In this document: one piece after another, positions 1-7,154 of the stretch
How the letters are laid out: each line of letters starts with the position of its first letter
How positions within the stretch are numbered: the stretch's first letter is position 1
Origin: Acidobacteriota bacterium
GTDB lineage: Bacteria; Acidobacteriota; Terriglobia; UBA7540
DNA length: 10,817 nucleotides
NCBI GenBank assembly: GCA_021780055.1
Contig: JAJXZM010000538.1
Coordinates: 1-10,817 of the forward strand
Reading direction: 5' to 3'
The notes under the pieces: model-generated
What the model saw: the letters and a program-made list of their open reading frames with translations, nothing else
Databases searched by the model: none
Told to the model about the DNA's origin: nothing
Made by a program: the position numbers and the translations under genes

Positions 1-777
1 AACGAAAACCAGGCTGTTATCTACGGGACCCTGCGAGTTCCACTTCAGATAGTTCCTGCTCTCGATGGGTTTGCCGTTTTCGTACACGCGGAAAAGCGCG
101 AAGTCCAGATCGTAACGCGGGTAGGTAAAGTTGTCCGGGTCGCCGCCAAAAAAAGCGATCTGTTGTGAAGGGGCAAAGACCAGGCGCACGTCCGTGTACT
201 TTTTGTAGCGATAGAGCCAGAATTCGCTTCCCTGGTAAAGCTGCACAACGTCGGAGCGCAAGCCTGTTGCCGCCAGGCTCTCTTTCTGAATTTTGGCAAT
301 TTCAGCCCGGCGGGCTTTCAGAGCGTCCGTATCGCTCATCCCTGGCTTCACTGCTGCCAGCACGCGGGCTGTCACATTTTCCATCGATTCCAGAACGTTC
401 AGTTCCAGGTCCGGGCATTTCAGCTCCTGCGCTTCAGTCCGGGCATAGAAGACCCCCGCCGCAAGGTCGTGCTCCGGTGTGGACAGCTTCTGGAGTTGAG
501 AAAGTGCAACGTGGTGGTTGGTCAGCAGCAGCCCGTGGGGGCTGACGAAGGATCCCGAACCGCCGTCGTTGAAACGTACGCTGGAGAGGCGCACGTGGTC
601 CAGCCAGGCCTTGGTCGGCGTGAAGCCGTAGCGCGCTTTCAGTTGCTGAACAGGCGGATTGTCAAAAGTCCACATGCCTTCGTCGGCAAAAATGCTGGCG
701 CTCAGCGCAGCCAGCGCAACGGTGAAGAGCAGGGCCGAAATCACTACCGGCCACCAACGGCGTTGGAATATCTTCAT
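1..777 (-). CDS. S46-family serine exopeptidase (dipeptidyl-peptidase 7/11-like), 3' end cut by window edge
   Basis: The first 259 residues of an exported peptidase of the S46 family, which removes dipeptides from the N-terminus of oligopeptides in the periplasm. Residues 1-31 form a signal peptide: basic KIFQRR start, hydrophobic core VVISALLFTVALAAL, probable cleavage after Ala31. The chymotrypsin-fold start is clear: SPHGLLLTNHH at 79-89 carries the catalytic His (H88 or H89), and GGDPDNFTYPRYDLDF at 211-226 carries the catalytic Asp (D223 or D225). The catalytic Ser lies beyond the window. Most DPP7/11 proteins have Cys after the His pair; here it is Val, followed by QLQKLSTPEHDL. The ATG at 777 fits the signal peptide; a GGA about 6 nt upstream and AAGGA about 11 nt upstream are modest ribosome sites. 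It lies 184 bp downstream of the M20 dipeptidase on the same strand. The family call is firm; substrate specificity cannot be read. Confidence 0.92.
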   Translation of the reverse strand, partial: MKIFQRRWWPVVISALLFTVALAALSASIFADEGMWTFDNPPVQQLKARYGFTPTKAWLDHVRLSSVRFNDGGSGSFVSPHGLLLTNHHVALSQLQKLSTPEHDLAAGVFYARTEAQELKCPDLELNVLESMENVTARVLAAVKPGMSDTDALKARRAEIAKIQKESLAATGLRSDVVQLYQGSEFWLYRYKKYTDVRLVFAPSQQIAFFGGDPDNFTYPRYDLDFALFRVYENGKPIESRNYLKWNSQGPVDNSLVFV

Positions 778-961
778 AAGTTTCCATGTCCTTCTCAGAG
801 AGTATTTGCCTCAAGAAACTCCGGTAGAATCATACGACGCGACCGGACGGCACACGCGATCACTTGCCAACCCTGGCGCGAGTTGCCGCGCGGCTCGTTA
901 AAGTCTTGCGCAATTCGAACTCAGCAGGTTTTATTTTGGTCTCCCTGAACGGCCGACGCGG

Positions 962-2338
962 CTACTTGCCCAGGAGCTCAAAATAATGGATGACGGATTC
1001 GATACCCTTGTAGAAATTCGGCAAATGGAACTTCTCATTTGGGGCATGCAGGTTGTCGTCCGGCAGGCCGAATCCCATCATGATGCTCGGAATTTTCAGA
1101 TGCTGGAGGAAAAGGCCGACGATGGGAATGGACCCTCCTGACCGCATGTAAACTGTCTTCTTTTTGAAGACGTCTTCCAGGGCTTCTGCGGCTGCGGCAA
1201 TGTAAGGGCTGTCGGTCGAGACGACCGTTGCCGGCGCCGTGCTGATAGACCGCACGGTGGTTTTGATTCCCTTGGGGGTGTGCTTTTTCACTGCGGCAGT
1301 AAACTGGCGGAGCACCTCTTTGGGATTCATGTCCGGAACAAGGCGCATGCTGATTTTTGCGGTGCCAACGGCCGGGATCACGGTTTTGGCCCCTTCGCCG
1401 GTGAAGCCGCCGCGAATGCCGTGCACTTCAAAAGTTGGCCGCGCCCACAGCCGCTCGAGCACGGAGAAGCTCTTCTCGCCCGTCAAGGCCGTCGCGCCCA
1501 CTTCTTTTTTCAGGAATGCATTTTCTTTGAAGGGCAAATGTTTCCAGGCGTCCAGCTCCTTTCGGCTGGGCCTGCGGACCTTATCATAAAAGCCCGGAAT
1601 GCGGATTTTACCATCGGGCCCCTTGAGGCGGGCGATAATATCAGCCAGCGCCTGCATGGGGTTGGGAGCAGCTCCGCCGTACATGCCGGAATGCAGATCG
1701 TGGCTGGCCCCGCGTGCTTCGACTTCCGTGTAGACCAGGCCGCGCAGCCCGGTGGTGAGGGTGGGCAGGCCGGGCGCGAACAGCTCAGTATCGCAGACGA
1801 CGGCTGCGTCGGCCTTCAGCCGTTCCTTGTTCAGGGGCACGTACTCTTCGATGTGCTCCCCGCCAACCTCCTCTTCCCCCTCGATCAGAAATTTGACGTT
1901 GATGGGAAGCTTGCCTTCGCTTCGAAGGAAACATTCCACCGCCTTGAGCAGAATGTAGGTTTGCCCTTTGTCGTCGGAGGAGCCTCTTGCAAAGATGTCC
2001 TGGCCGCGGACAGTGGGTTCGAAGGGCGGCGACAGCCACTCTTCCAGCGGGTCGGGAGGCTGCACGTCGTAGTGTCCATAGAGCAGCAATGTCGGCTTGC
2101 CCGGAGCTTCCAGCCACTCCGCATAAATCAGCGGGTGTTGGCCGGGCTTGCCGTCAATGATTTCCACCGCGCGCATGCCCATTGCACGAAGCTCATCGGC
2201 AATGGATTCCGCGGCCCGGCGGACATCCGGCACATGTTCCGGCAGCGTACTGACGCTCGGAATTCTCAACAGGTCTTTCAGGCCTTCGAGAAATTGTTCT
2301 TTACGGGCTTGCAGGTATTCGTTGGAAGAAGTTGCCAC
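962..2338 (-). CDS. M20-family metallodipeptidase (CNDP/carnosinase-like)
   Basis: A 458-residue di-zinc dipeptidase of the M20 clan, full length for the cytosolic nonspecific dipeptidase-like subgroup. Visible metal and catalytic residues: H89 and D91 in YGHYDVQP, bridging D122 in SSDDKG, general base E156 and metal ligand E157 in EGEEEVGG, D183 in VCDTE, and H431 in DNLHAPNE. The insert domain carries HDLHSG with H216, the residue that completes the partner active site in dimeric relatives. No signal peptide is present, so it is probably cytoplasmic and splits dipeptides taken up by the cell. The start is GTG at 2338, supported by AAGGAG six bases upstream. A promoter lies about 70 bp further up. 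The next gene downstream on the same strand is an exported S46 dipeptidyl-peptidase, which suggests a peptide-scavenging pair. The exact substrate is unknown. Confidence 0.95.
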   Translation of the reverse strand: MATSSNEYLQARKEQFLEGLKDLLRIPSVSTLPEHVPDVRRAAESIADELRAMGMRAVEIIDGKPGQHPLIYAEWLEAPGKPTLLLYGHYDVQPPDPLEEWLSPPFEPTVRGQDIFARGSSDDKGQTYILLKAVECFLRSEGKLPINVKFLIEGEEEVGGEHIEEYVPLNKERLKADAAVVCDTELFAPGLPTLTTGLRGLVYTEVEARGASHDLHSGMYGGAAPNPMQALADIIARLKGPDGKIRIPGFYDKVRRPSRKELDAWKHLPFKENAFLKKEVGATALTGEKSFSVLERLWARPTFEVHGIRGGFTGEGAKTVIPAVGTAKISMRLVPDMNPKEVLRQFTAAVKKHTPKGIKTTVRSISTAPATVVSTDSPYIAAAAEALEDVFKKKTVYMRSGGSIPIVGLFLQHLKIPSIMMGFGLPDDNLHAPNEKFHLPNFYKGIESVIHYFELLGK

Positions 2339-2408
2339 AATTCGCTCCTTGGTGGGACTGTGATGGCCGGAAGGTGTGAGCTTCCGTCTGTCTGGCGTTT
2401 AACTGACC

Positions 2409-2437
2409 AGTCTACTCTTCCGAATTGTGAGCGTCAA
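2409..2437 (-). promoter_or_regulatory. Sigma70-type promoter for the M20 dipeptidase gene
   Basis: On the minus strand, TTGACG (2437-2432) is followed after exactly 17 bases by TAGACT (2414-2409). These match the consensus at 5/6 and 4/6 positions with ideal spacing. A start site near 2402 would give a leader of about 64 nt before the GTG at 2338. The leader contains a small hairpin, CGGAAG/CTTCCG with a 7-base loop, at 2368-2386. Confidence 0.6.
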
Positions 2438-2453
2438 TTTGATTGCTCTCTGG

Positions 2454-2894
2454 TCATTGGCACGTACTCGAAAAGGTCCGGGGCAGGGCATAAGAAGGGA
2501 CGTAAAAAACGGCGGCAAGTTGCAGGCCATAGGCTAGCCACAAGCTCTTTGACTCGTCGCCCCGCATTCGCTTTGATTTTTGCCTGCCATTTATTTTCAA
2601 CAACATGGCCCGCTTCGTTTTCCGGTTCGTTTCCGGTTCGTTTTTTCCACAGCCACGCGTTTTCAACAACTTCTCCGCTTCGTTTTTAGGTTCGTTCCGG
2701 TTCGTTTTTTGGACCTGTTCCTGTGTTTTCAATAACTTCTCCGGTTCGTTTTTCAAAATAACATCTTTTTTTGTTTTATTTGTCCCGAAAAGCCAGAAAA
2801 CTAGCCTTTTCTCCACACGATAGCGGTGCGTTGCAGTATGCCCTTTTGTCTCGCACGGTTTGACTTCGGGCGCTCTTGGGGTTTGCGTTTCCAC
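2454..2894 (-). CDS. Doubtful hypothetical ORF carrying a 22-residue NEPEKLLKT repeat
   Basis: An open frame of 146 codons from a GTG at 2894. I do not recognise a function. The middle is rich in Lys, Asn and Glu, with NEPEKLLKT, NEAEKLLKT and RAMLLKI repeated every 22 residues (LLK at residues 54, 76 and 98). Composition differs sharply from the neighbouring genes, the GTG has no convincing ribosome site, and the C-terminal part past residue 110 looks like non-coding sequence. The 66-bp DNA period is a multiple of three, so the repeat keeps the frame open with or without selection for protein. It may be a decayed or spurious ORF over a repeat element. Similar NEPE-LLKT peptides are, from memory, scattered through acidobacterial genomes. 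Confidence 0.2.
   Translation of the reverse strand: METQTPRAPEVKPCETKGHTATHRYRVEKRLVFWLFGTNKTKKDVILKNEPEKLLKTQEQVQKTNRNEPKNEAEKLLKTRGCGKNEPETNRKTKRAMLLKINGRQKSKRMRGDESKSLWLAYGLQLAAVFYVPSYALPRTFSSTCQ
2587..2758. repeat. Imperfect 66-bp-period tandem repeat, about 2.6 copies
   Basis: Three copies of TTTTCAA(C/T)AAC start at 2594, 2660 and 2726, exactly 66 bp apart. Each is followed by a run of TTCGTTT and CCGGTTCG elements, for example near 2612-2645, 2679-2710 and 2741-2753. The third copy is shorter. On the minus strand the repeat reads as GAACCGG-rich and TTGTTGAAAA-containing DNA. The frame-preserving period allows a 22-residue protein repeat on the minus strand, but the DNA-level near-identity of TTCGTTT blocks inside each unit also fits a minisatellite or a dispersed intergenic element. 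Confidence 0.7.
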
Positions 2895-3296
2895 CTGGCA
2901 GCATCCTCAAGGCCGGAAAGAGCGGCCCTTCGCGCATCCAATGAAGGCTATCATACTAGCCCACATTTGTCAAGACAATTCCGGGGGCGGACGGGGGCTT
3001 CTTCCGCTTGCTAACATTACAGTTGATGAAATTATGGACGAGAGCCCCTTTGCGTCCGATGTTTAGCCTTATGTTGCCGATACGCTACCACCAGCGCAGG
3101 GTATGGCCTGATTTTTGACAGGCCGGCAATTGCTGGCCAGGGTGCGATCATAGCAGTGCCGAAAACACGTTGGAAGAACAGAAGCTGAGTTGTCGGCCAG
3201 CGTCTGCTGGAGGGGTTGGTGAGATTTCAAGGTTAGCAGGCAATACGAATGGCGACGCACGCGTTATGCAAGGGCAGGGAATGGATGGACGGCTGT
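2765..3296. other. Gene-poor stretch, no convincing coding region
   Basis: Between the 66-bp repeat and the tRNA operon I see no ORF with a family signature, a reasonable start or conserved-looking composition; the short plus-strand frames here are low-complexity chance frames. A T-rich run (2764-2780) borders the repeat. The only structure noted is the hairpin pair at 3105-3138 and a short CCAGC/GCTGG inverted repeat near 3197-3211. The tRNA transcript would run into this stretch from the right. Confidence 0.5.
3105..3138. repeat. Two overlapping, mutually exclusive hairpins
   Basis: Hairpin A (3105-3124) pairs GGCCTG with CAGGCC around an 8-base loop containing ATTTTT. Hairpin B (3121-3138) is the near-palindrome GGCCGGCAATTGCTGGCC. 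Both use the GGCC at 3121-3124, so only one can form at a time. No T-tract follows on either strand, so neither is a textbook intrinsic terminator. The site lies about 160 nt downstream of tRNA-Cys in the direction of tRNA transcription. Confidence 0.4.
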
Positions 3297-3371
3297 TGGA
3301 GGCGCGGGGGAGAATCGAACTCCCGCATAAAGGTTTTGCAGACCTCTCCCTTACCACTTGGGTACCGCGCC
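3297..3371 (-). tRNA. tRNA-Cys(GCA), CCA encoded
   Basis: A full cloverleaf on the minus strand. The acceptor stem is GGCGCGG/CCGCGCC with U73, the discriminator expected for tRNA-Cys, and the CCA end is encoded at 3299-3297. The anticodon stem GAGGU/ACCUU encloses the loop CUGCAAA, giving anticodon GCA. The T arm is GGGAG-UUCGAUU-CUCCC. It lies 8 bp downstream of tRNA-Gly and is almost certainly co-transcribed with it. Confidence 0.97.
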
Positions 3372-3379
3372 GGGAAGAT

Positions 3380-3454
3380 TGGAGCGGGAAACGGGATTCG
3401 AACCCGCGACTTCGACCTTGGCAAGGTCGCACTCTACCACTGAGTTATTCCCGC
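3380..3454 (-). tRNA. tRNA-Gly(GCC), CCA encoded
   Basis: A full cloverleaf on the minus strand. The acceptor stem is GCGGGAA/TTCCCGC with U73 and an encoded CCA at 3382-3380. The D arm pairs ACTC with GAGT, the anticodon stem CGACC/GGTCG holds the loop TTGCCAA (anticodon GCC), and the T arm has a GCGGG stem with loop TTCGAAT. It is the first gene of a Gly-Cys tRNA operon, an order also found in other bacteria, and sits about 24 nt below a predicted transcription start. Confidence 0.97.
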
Positions 3455-3484
3455 TTGAAACCTGAAAACTCAACTTACCAAAAA

Positions 3485-3514
3485 ATTATAGAAAGCGGCA
3501 GGGCACTGTGTCAA
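3485..3514 (-). promoter_or_regulatory. Consensus sigma70 promoter for the tRNA-Gly/tRNA-Cys operon
   Basis: On the minus strand, TTGACA (3514-3509) and TATAAT (3490-3485) match both consensus hexamers exactly and are 18 bp apart. A start near 3478 leaves a leader of about 24 nt before tRNA-Gly. Both hexamers being perfect is exceptional in this window and fits the high output expected of a stable-RNA operon. Confidence 0.85.
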
Positions 3515-3655
3515 GCAAGCGAACATTGTTTCTACTCTTTTACCGGATTTTTTCACGGCATGATCACGCCGCCCCACCCGCCGTTCGCGGCTGACCGATG
3601 AGAAGTGGGCAGCCACACAGCGCGGGAAATCGGGCCCTGGGCCGCAAACTCCAAA

Positions 3656-4522
3656 TCAGGACGCCTGGTGTAGTTTCTCCGCGATGCCGGCGCGCAGGTT
3701 CAGACAGGCGATCTCCGGAGGGCAGCCTACTCGCAAGGGGACCAGAACCTTGCCGATTCCTCGGCTGACATAGATCTGCGTGCCGTCCAGCCGGTTCCAA
3801 CCTGCGATAAACCGCTTGCCCAGTTTGGACCTGGTATAGAGGCCTCCTACCACGGGCAGCCGCACCTGGCCGCCGTGTGTGTGTCCGGAAAGCACAAGGT
3901 CAATGTGGTGTTCGGCCGCCATGCGGATCCCCACCGGATTGTGGCACAGCAGAATTTTGGGATCGCGTGCAGGGACGTGCCGCATGCTGGCCCCGATATC
4001 GTCGGCGCTCCACCACAGGTCGTCAACCCCAACCATCCAGAGCCGGTCGTGCCCGGACTCCAGCGCAAAGTGCGAATTGCGCAATACGCGGATGTGATGA
4101 GCTTCCAGCGCGCGCGTCATTTCATCGGCGTCAGCCTGAAAGTCGTGATTGCCAAGCACAGCAAAGATTCCCAGCCGGGCCCGCAGCTGCCCCAGCACCT
4201 GGGCCACGGGCCAGATGTAGGTGGGGGAAAACGTCACATAGTCGCCGGTAAGCGCGATCAGGTCGGGCCGGAGATGGTTAGTCATCTTCACAGCGCGCTC
4301 GACATCTTCGAGCGGGGTATAGAGACTGTGATGGATGTCGGTCAGGTGGACAATACGCAACCCATTGTACGCAGGCCCCAGACGACGGATGTGAATATCC
4401 ATCTCGGTGATTTCGGGGTCTGGCGAAACAGGTGGCGGAGAAAGCGGCGGGCTGGAGGAGAGGGAGAGCGTAATCAGCCCTCGGCGCGCGGCGCGACGCC
4501 TCGATACTAAATGTGTTCTCAT
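3656..4522 (-). CDS. YkuE-like calcineurin-type metallophosphoesterase
   Basis: A dinuclear-metal phosphoesterase of the calcineurin-like superfamily. All core motifs are present, numbered from the ATG at 4522 (288 aa): D62 and H64 in LTDIHH, D94 in LTGDY, N125 and H126 in LGNHD, H194 in LCHNP, and H214/H216 in SGHTHGGQ. The closing GGQVRLP segment and the distal YVSRGIG are typical of the YkuE/YaeI subgroup, whose members are linked to membrane lipid or UDP-sugar-lipid phosphates. The N-terminus SRRRAARRGLITLSL resembles a degenerate twin-arginine export signal, then a Pro/Ser-rich linker, so the enzyme may act outside the cytoplasm. A TTG at 4543 would add seven residues; I prefer the ATG, which has only a weak GGGA upstream. 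It lies 61 bp downstream of the inositol-monophosphatase-like gene, probably in one transcript. The substrate is unknown. Confidence 0.9.
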   Translation of the reverse strand: MRTHLVSRRRAARRGLITLSLSSSPPLSPPPVSPDPEITEMDIHIRRLGPAYNGLRIVHLTDIHHSLYTPLEDVERAVKMTNHLRPDLIALTGDYVTFSPTYIWPVAQVLGQLRARLGIFAVLGNHDFQADADEMTRALEAHHIRVLRNSHFALESGHDRLWMVGVDDLWWSADDIGASMRHVPARDPKILLCHNPVGIRMAAEHHIDLVLSGHTHGGQVRLPVVGGLYTRSKLGKRFIAGWNRLDGTQIYVSRGIGKVLVPLRVGCPPEIACLNLRAGIAEKLHQAS

Positions 4523-4583
4523 AATATTTCCCGACGCAATCAATCAAAGGCCGTAGCGGCCCAAAGCAAATTCAGTGGCAGCC

Positions 4584-5384
4584 CTAGCTGCAGCCTACTT
4601 TCCCGTTTTCTTCCAGGACTTCCGAAAAAACTTCAATCATGCTCTCATGAATCAACCCGTTCGATGCAAAAATCTCGTCGCGGTGAAGCGAAAAAGGACC
4701 GCCCGCCAGGTCCGTAACGCGGCCTCCGGCCTCCGTCACCAGGAGCGATCCCGCGGCCTTGTCCCACGGATTCAGTTTCAGCTCCCAGAAGCCTTCAAAC
4801 CGGCCGGCTGCCACCGAACAGAGGTCGAGGGCCGCGGCGCCCGCCCGGCGGATTCCGTGCGAAAGGTGCGTGAGCTTGAAAAAGAATTGCAGGTTCAGGT
4901 CGTGATTGGAAGCAAAGGGTGGAAAGCCGGTGCCCAGCAGGCTCTCGGCAAGATCGCCGGTCTGAGAGACTCGGATGCGCTCATTATTCAGCCAGGCCCC
5001 GGCGCCGCGCTCAGCCGCAAAAAGCTCTTCGCGGTTCGGATCGTAAACCACGCCGGCGATGACTTCATCGCGGTAGGCGAGAGCCAACGTGACGCAATAA
5101 ACCGGGAAGCCGTGGGCAAAATTGGTGGTGCCGTCCAGCGGGTCAACGTACCAGCAGTAATCGGAGCCGGTTTCTTTGCGGCCGCTCTCTTCCGCCACGA
5201 TGGCGTGGTCCGGAAAGTGCTTGCGAATCTTTGCGATGATCATGGCCTCGGAACGCCGGTCGGCGTCCGTTACGATGTCGGCTTTCCGCTTGTATGAGAT
5301 TTCACGCGGCTGCCTGGAAAGCTCGGCAAGCAATTTCCCGGCTTCACCGGCGATTTCAACTGCAATATCCAGATAATTTCCCAT
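4584..5384 (-). CDS. suhB: Inositol-1-monophosphatase family protein (SuhB-like)
   Basis: A Mg-dependent sugar/inositol phosphatase, 266 aa from the ATG at 5384, the usual length for the family. Motifs are complete: DIVTDAD at 37-42, metal ligand E65 in AEES, D81 and D84 in YVDPLDGTTNF, and D208 in NPWDKAAG, with the trailing VTEAGG. Substrates in this family include inositol monophosphate and related sugar phosphates, and some members moonlight in RNA processing or rRNA antitermination; which applies here cannot be told. A TTG at 5393 would add three residues but would lie only 3 nt from AAAAGG, so the ATG (12 nt spacing) is preferred. It lies about 68 bp downstream of the MoaD-MoaE gene and 61 bp upstream of the metallophosphoesterase, consistent with an operon. 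The family is certain; the gene symbol is tentative. Confidence 0.93.
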   Translation of the reverse strand: MGNYLDIAVEIAGEAGKLLAELSRQPREISYKRKADIVTDADRRSEAMIIAKIRKHFPDHAIVAEESGRKETGSDYCWYVDPLDGTTNFAHGFPVYCVTLALAYRDEVIAGVVYDPNREELFAAERGAGAWLNNERIRVSQTGDLAESLLGTGFPPFASNHDLNLQFFFKLTHLSHGIRRAGAAALDLCSVAAGRFEGFWELKLNPWDKAAGSLLVTEAGGRVTDLAGGPFSLHRDEIFASNGLIHESMIEVFSEVLEENGKVGCS

Positions 5385-5452
5385 ATGATTCAAAAACCTT
5401 TTATTGGATCTGTTCTTTTCGTTTTCTAAACAGTTGTCGGGTCCGGACGCCG

Positions 5453-6148
5453 CTAACGCGGGGCTCCGGTCAGGACCCGTTTTTGGCCTTCGCCTTCAAC
5501 CCAGATCACGCCGTCTTCAAAGTACTCTTTTTTCCACACCGGTACCACCTGCTTCAGGCGGTCAATCAGGTACTGGCAGGCCTCAAACGCGGGCCGGCGG
5601 TGAGCTGCTGTGACAACAATGGCAACGCTGGTCTCGCCGATTTCCAGCCTTCCTGTGCGATGAATGATGCCGACGGAATTGATGGCAAATTTCTCTTTGG
5701 CTTCGGCCCCGATTTCTTGCATTTTACGGACGGCCATGGGTCCGTAGGCCTCGTACTCAAGGTAAAGGGTCTTGCGCCCGTTCGAGTTGTCGCGGACGAC
5801 GCCCTCGAATGTGACCACTGCTCCGTCTTCGGGAGCCTGGAGTGCTCTCGCGAGGTCAGATGCAAGGATTTTGTCGCTGGTGATCCGATAGCGATCTTCT
5901 TGCGTTCCGCCGCTGACCGGCGGCATGAAAGCCACCTCATCGCCCTCGTGCAAAACGGCTAGAGGGTCTGCAATCTGCTGGTTAACCGCAAAGAGAAGAG
6001 AACCTGCCAGTTCGCCAAGGCGAGGAAATCGGTTTTCGTAAAATCGCCGCAGGCCCTGGAGGTTTTCACCCTCCCCAAGTTCAACCTGCTCTTCACGAAG
6101 ACCCGTAAGATCGTGCGTGAATCCAAAAAACAAGACCTTAATTCTCAT
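5453..6148 (-). CDS. MoaD-MoaE fusion, molybdopterin synthase
   Basis: Both subunits of molybdopterin synthase in one 231-residue chain; the enzyme converts cyclic pyranopterin monophosphate to molybdopterin. Residues 1-81 are a ubiquitin-like MoaD domain ending in PPVSGG. Residues about 86-231 are MoaE, with VVRDNSNG, the HRR at 183-185, and RLKQVVPVWKKE, whose K199 and K206 match the spacing of the two catalytic lysines of E. coli MoaE. MoaD works through a thiocarboxylate on its C-terminal Gly; here GG (80-81) is internal and followed by TQEDRYRIT, so cleavage after Gly81 should be needed, as reported for mycobacterial MoaX. The ATG at 6148 has GGGAG four bases upstream. A TATACT at 6176-6171 could be a -10 box, but no -35 is visible. 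No other moa gene is in the window, so the rest of the cofactor pathway is encoded elsewhere. Confidence 0.94.
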   Translation of the reverse strand: MRIKVLFFGFTHDLTGLREEQVELGEGENLQGLRRFYENRFPRLGELAGSLLFAVNQQIADPLAVLHEGDEVAFMPPVSGGTQEDRYRITSDKILASDLARALQAPEDGAVVTFEGVVRDNSNGRKTLYLEYEAYGPMAVRKMQEIGAEAKEKFAINSVGIIHRTGRLEIGETSVAIVVTAAHRRPAFEACQYLIDRLKQVVPVWKKEYFEDGVIWVEGEGQKRVLTGAPR

Positions 6149-6251
6149 CGGACTCCCGGCATATCTTTTTAGTATACACCCTGGAGGAAGTCGTGAGGGA
6201 CCCGCCGCATGAAAGCTGAGAAAGAGCCGTCTTGTGGGCTAGACTGTTACG

Positions 6252-7154
6252 CTATGTTCCGCCAAGCACGTGGCGCAGCGCAGTTTCAAAACTGTCAAAC
6301 TGGAAAGTAAACCCCGTATCGAGAAGCCGCCGGGGTTCGACGCGCTGGCTTGAGAGAAGCAGCGCGTCAGCCATTTCGCCCAGAAGAAGCTGGAGGGCGA
6401 ACGCGGGCACGGAGCAAAATGTTGGCCGCCGCAGAACTCTTCCCAGCGCTTTGGTCATCTCCATATTTCGCACCGGATTGGGCGACACGGCGTTGACCGG
6501 GCCGGAGAGCGCTTCGGTGGCGAGGGCATGGGTCATAGCGCGTGTGAGGTCGTCAATCGTAATCCAGCTAACGAATTGGCGGCCGCTGCCGAGCTTGCCG
6601 CCTGCTCCTGCCTTGAATGCCGGAAGCATGGCCGGCAAGGCCCCGCCTTTCGAGCTGAGCACCATGCCGATACGAAGGTTCACCACCCGGATGCCTTTTT
6701 GCCGGGCAGGTTCGGCCGCCGCTTCCCACTCCTGGCAGACCTCTGCCAGAAAGCCAGTTCCAGGGGAGCTTGCTTCCGTGAGAATTTCGTCACCACGCGA
6801 GCCGTAGAATCCCACCGCCGAAGCACAAACCAGCACACGAGGAGGCGCCGAAAGCTGGGCCAGTGATTCCGAGAGCAGGCGCGTGCCAACGACGCGGCTG
6901 TTGCGCATTCGCTCCTTCCGCGCACTGTTCCAGCGCGCCGCTCCGACGTTCTCTCCCGCAAGGTGCACCACGGCGTCCGACCGCTCCAGCCCGCTCAATT
7001 CCAGCTTGCCTGCCGCGGGGTCCCACAGAACTGCATCTACGCCCGGAGCGGCGGGGCGGCGGACCATCCGGACCACCTGATGGCCCTGGCCTGCTAAGAC
7101 TGGAATCAGCGCGGAGCCAATTAGCCCGCTGGCGCCAGTGATGAGAATCTTCAT
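6252..7154 (-). CDS. TIGR01777-family NAD(P)-binding epimerase-like protein (YfcH-like)
   Basis: A 300-residue Rossmann-fold protein of the extended short-chain dehydrogenase class. GASGLIG at 7-13 binds the dinucleotide, LAGENVGAARW at 65-75 and SAVGFYGSRGDEILTE at 112-127 are family hallmarks, and GSGRQFVSWITIDDL at 189-203 is the conserved TIGR01777 block. The C-terminal segment from about 247 (VPAFALQLLLGEMAD to LRHVLG) is the DUF1731 domain. The biochemical reaction is not established for the family; E. coli YfcH and plant SULA relatives are named without a settled substrate. The ATG at 7154 sits 9 nt after AAGGG; an ATG two codons upstream (7160) is equally possible, while an open extension to 7229 has no family support. 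It ends 103 bp before the MoaD-MoaE gene. Confidence 0.92.
   Translation of the reverse strand: MKILITGASGLIGSALIPVLAGQGHQVVRMVRRPAAPGVDAVLWDPAAGKLELSGLERSDAVVHLAGENVGAARWNSARKERMRNSRVVGTRLLSESLAQLSAPPRVLVCASAVGFYGSRGDEILTEASSPGTGFLAEVCQEWEAAAEPARQKGIRVVNLRIGMVLSSKGGALPAMLPAFKAGAGGKLGSGRQFVSWITIDDLTRAMTHALATEALSGPVNAVSPNPVRNMEMTKALGRVLRRPTFCSVPAFALQLLLGEMADALLLSSQRVEPRRLLDTGFTFQFDSFETALRHVLGGT

Noticed and set aside
829..834. TATGAT (minus strand) as a -10 box for the S46 peptidase gene
   Set aside because: No -35-like hexamer occurs at 16-18 bp upstream, so the match is not better than chance.
1280..2689. Long plus-strand open frame of 469 codons
   Set aside because: It lies antisense to the M20 dipeptidase, whose full set of metal ligands proves the minus strand is coding. 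The plus-strand translation shows no family motif and is a GC-skew shadow.
2587..2758. CRISPR array
   Set aside because: The units are contiguous, diverged and only about 2.6 in number, with no constant-repeat/variable-spacer pattern and no cas gene nearby.
3556..3571. Hairpin CGGCATGATCACGCCG near a run of six T, considered as a terminator of the metallophosphoesterase transcript
   Set aside because: The T-run lies on the wrong side: on the minus strand the stem is followed by A residues, and on the plus strand by C residues.
3170..3601. Plus-strand open frame of 143 codons
   Set aside because: It runs through both tRNA genes and the tRNA promoter on the opposite strand, so it cannot be a real protein gene.
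3875..4510. Plus-strand open frame of 211 codons
   Set aside because: Antisense to the metallophosphoesterase with its intact catalytic motifs; no recognisable product.
4575..5297. Plus-strand open frame of 240 codons
   Set aside because: Antisense to the inositol-monophosphatase gene; the translation has no domain signature.
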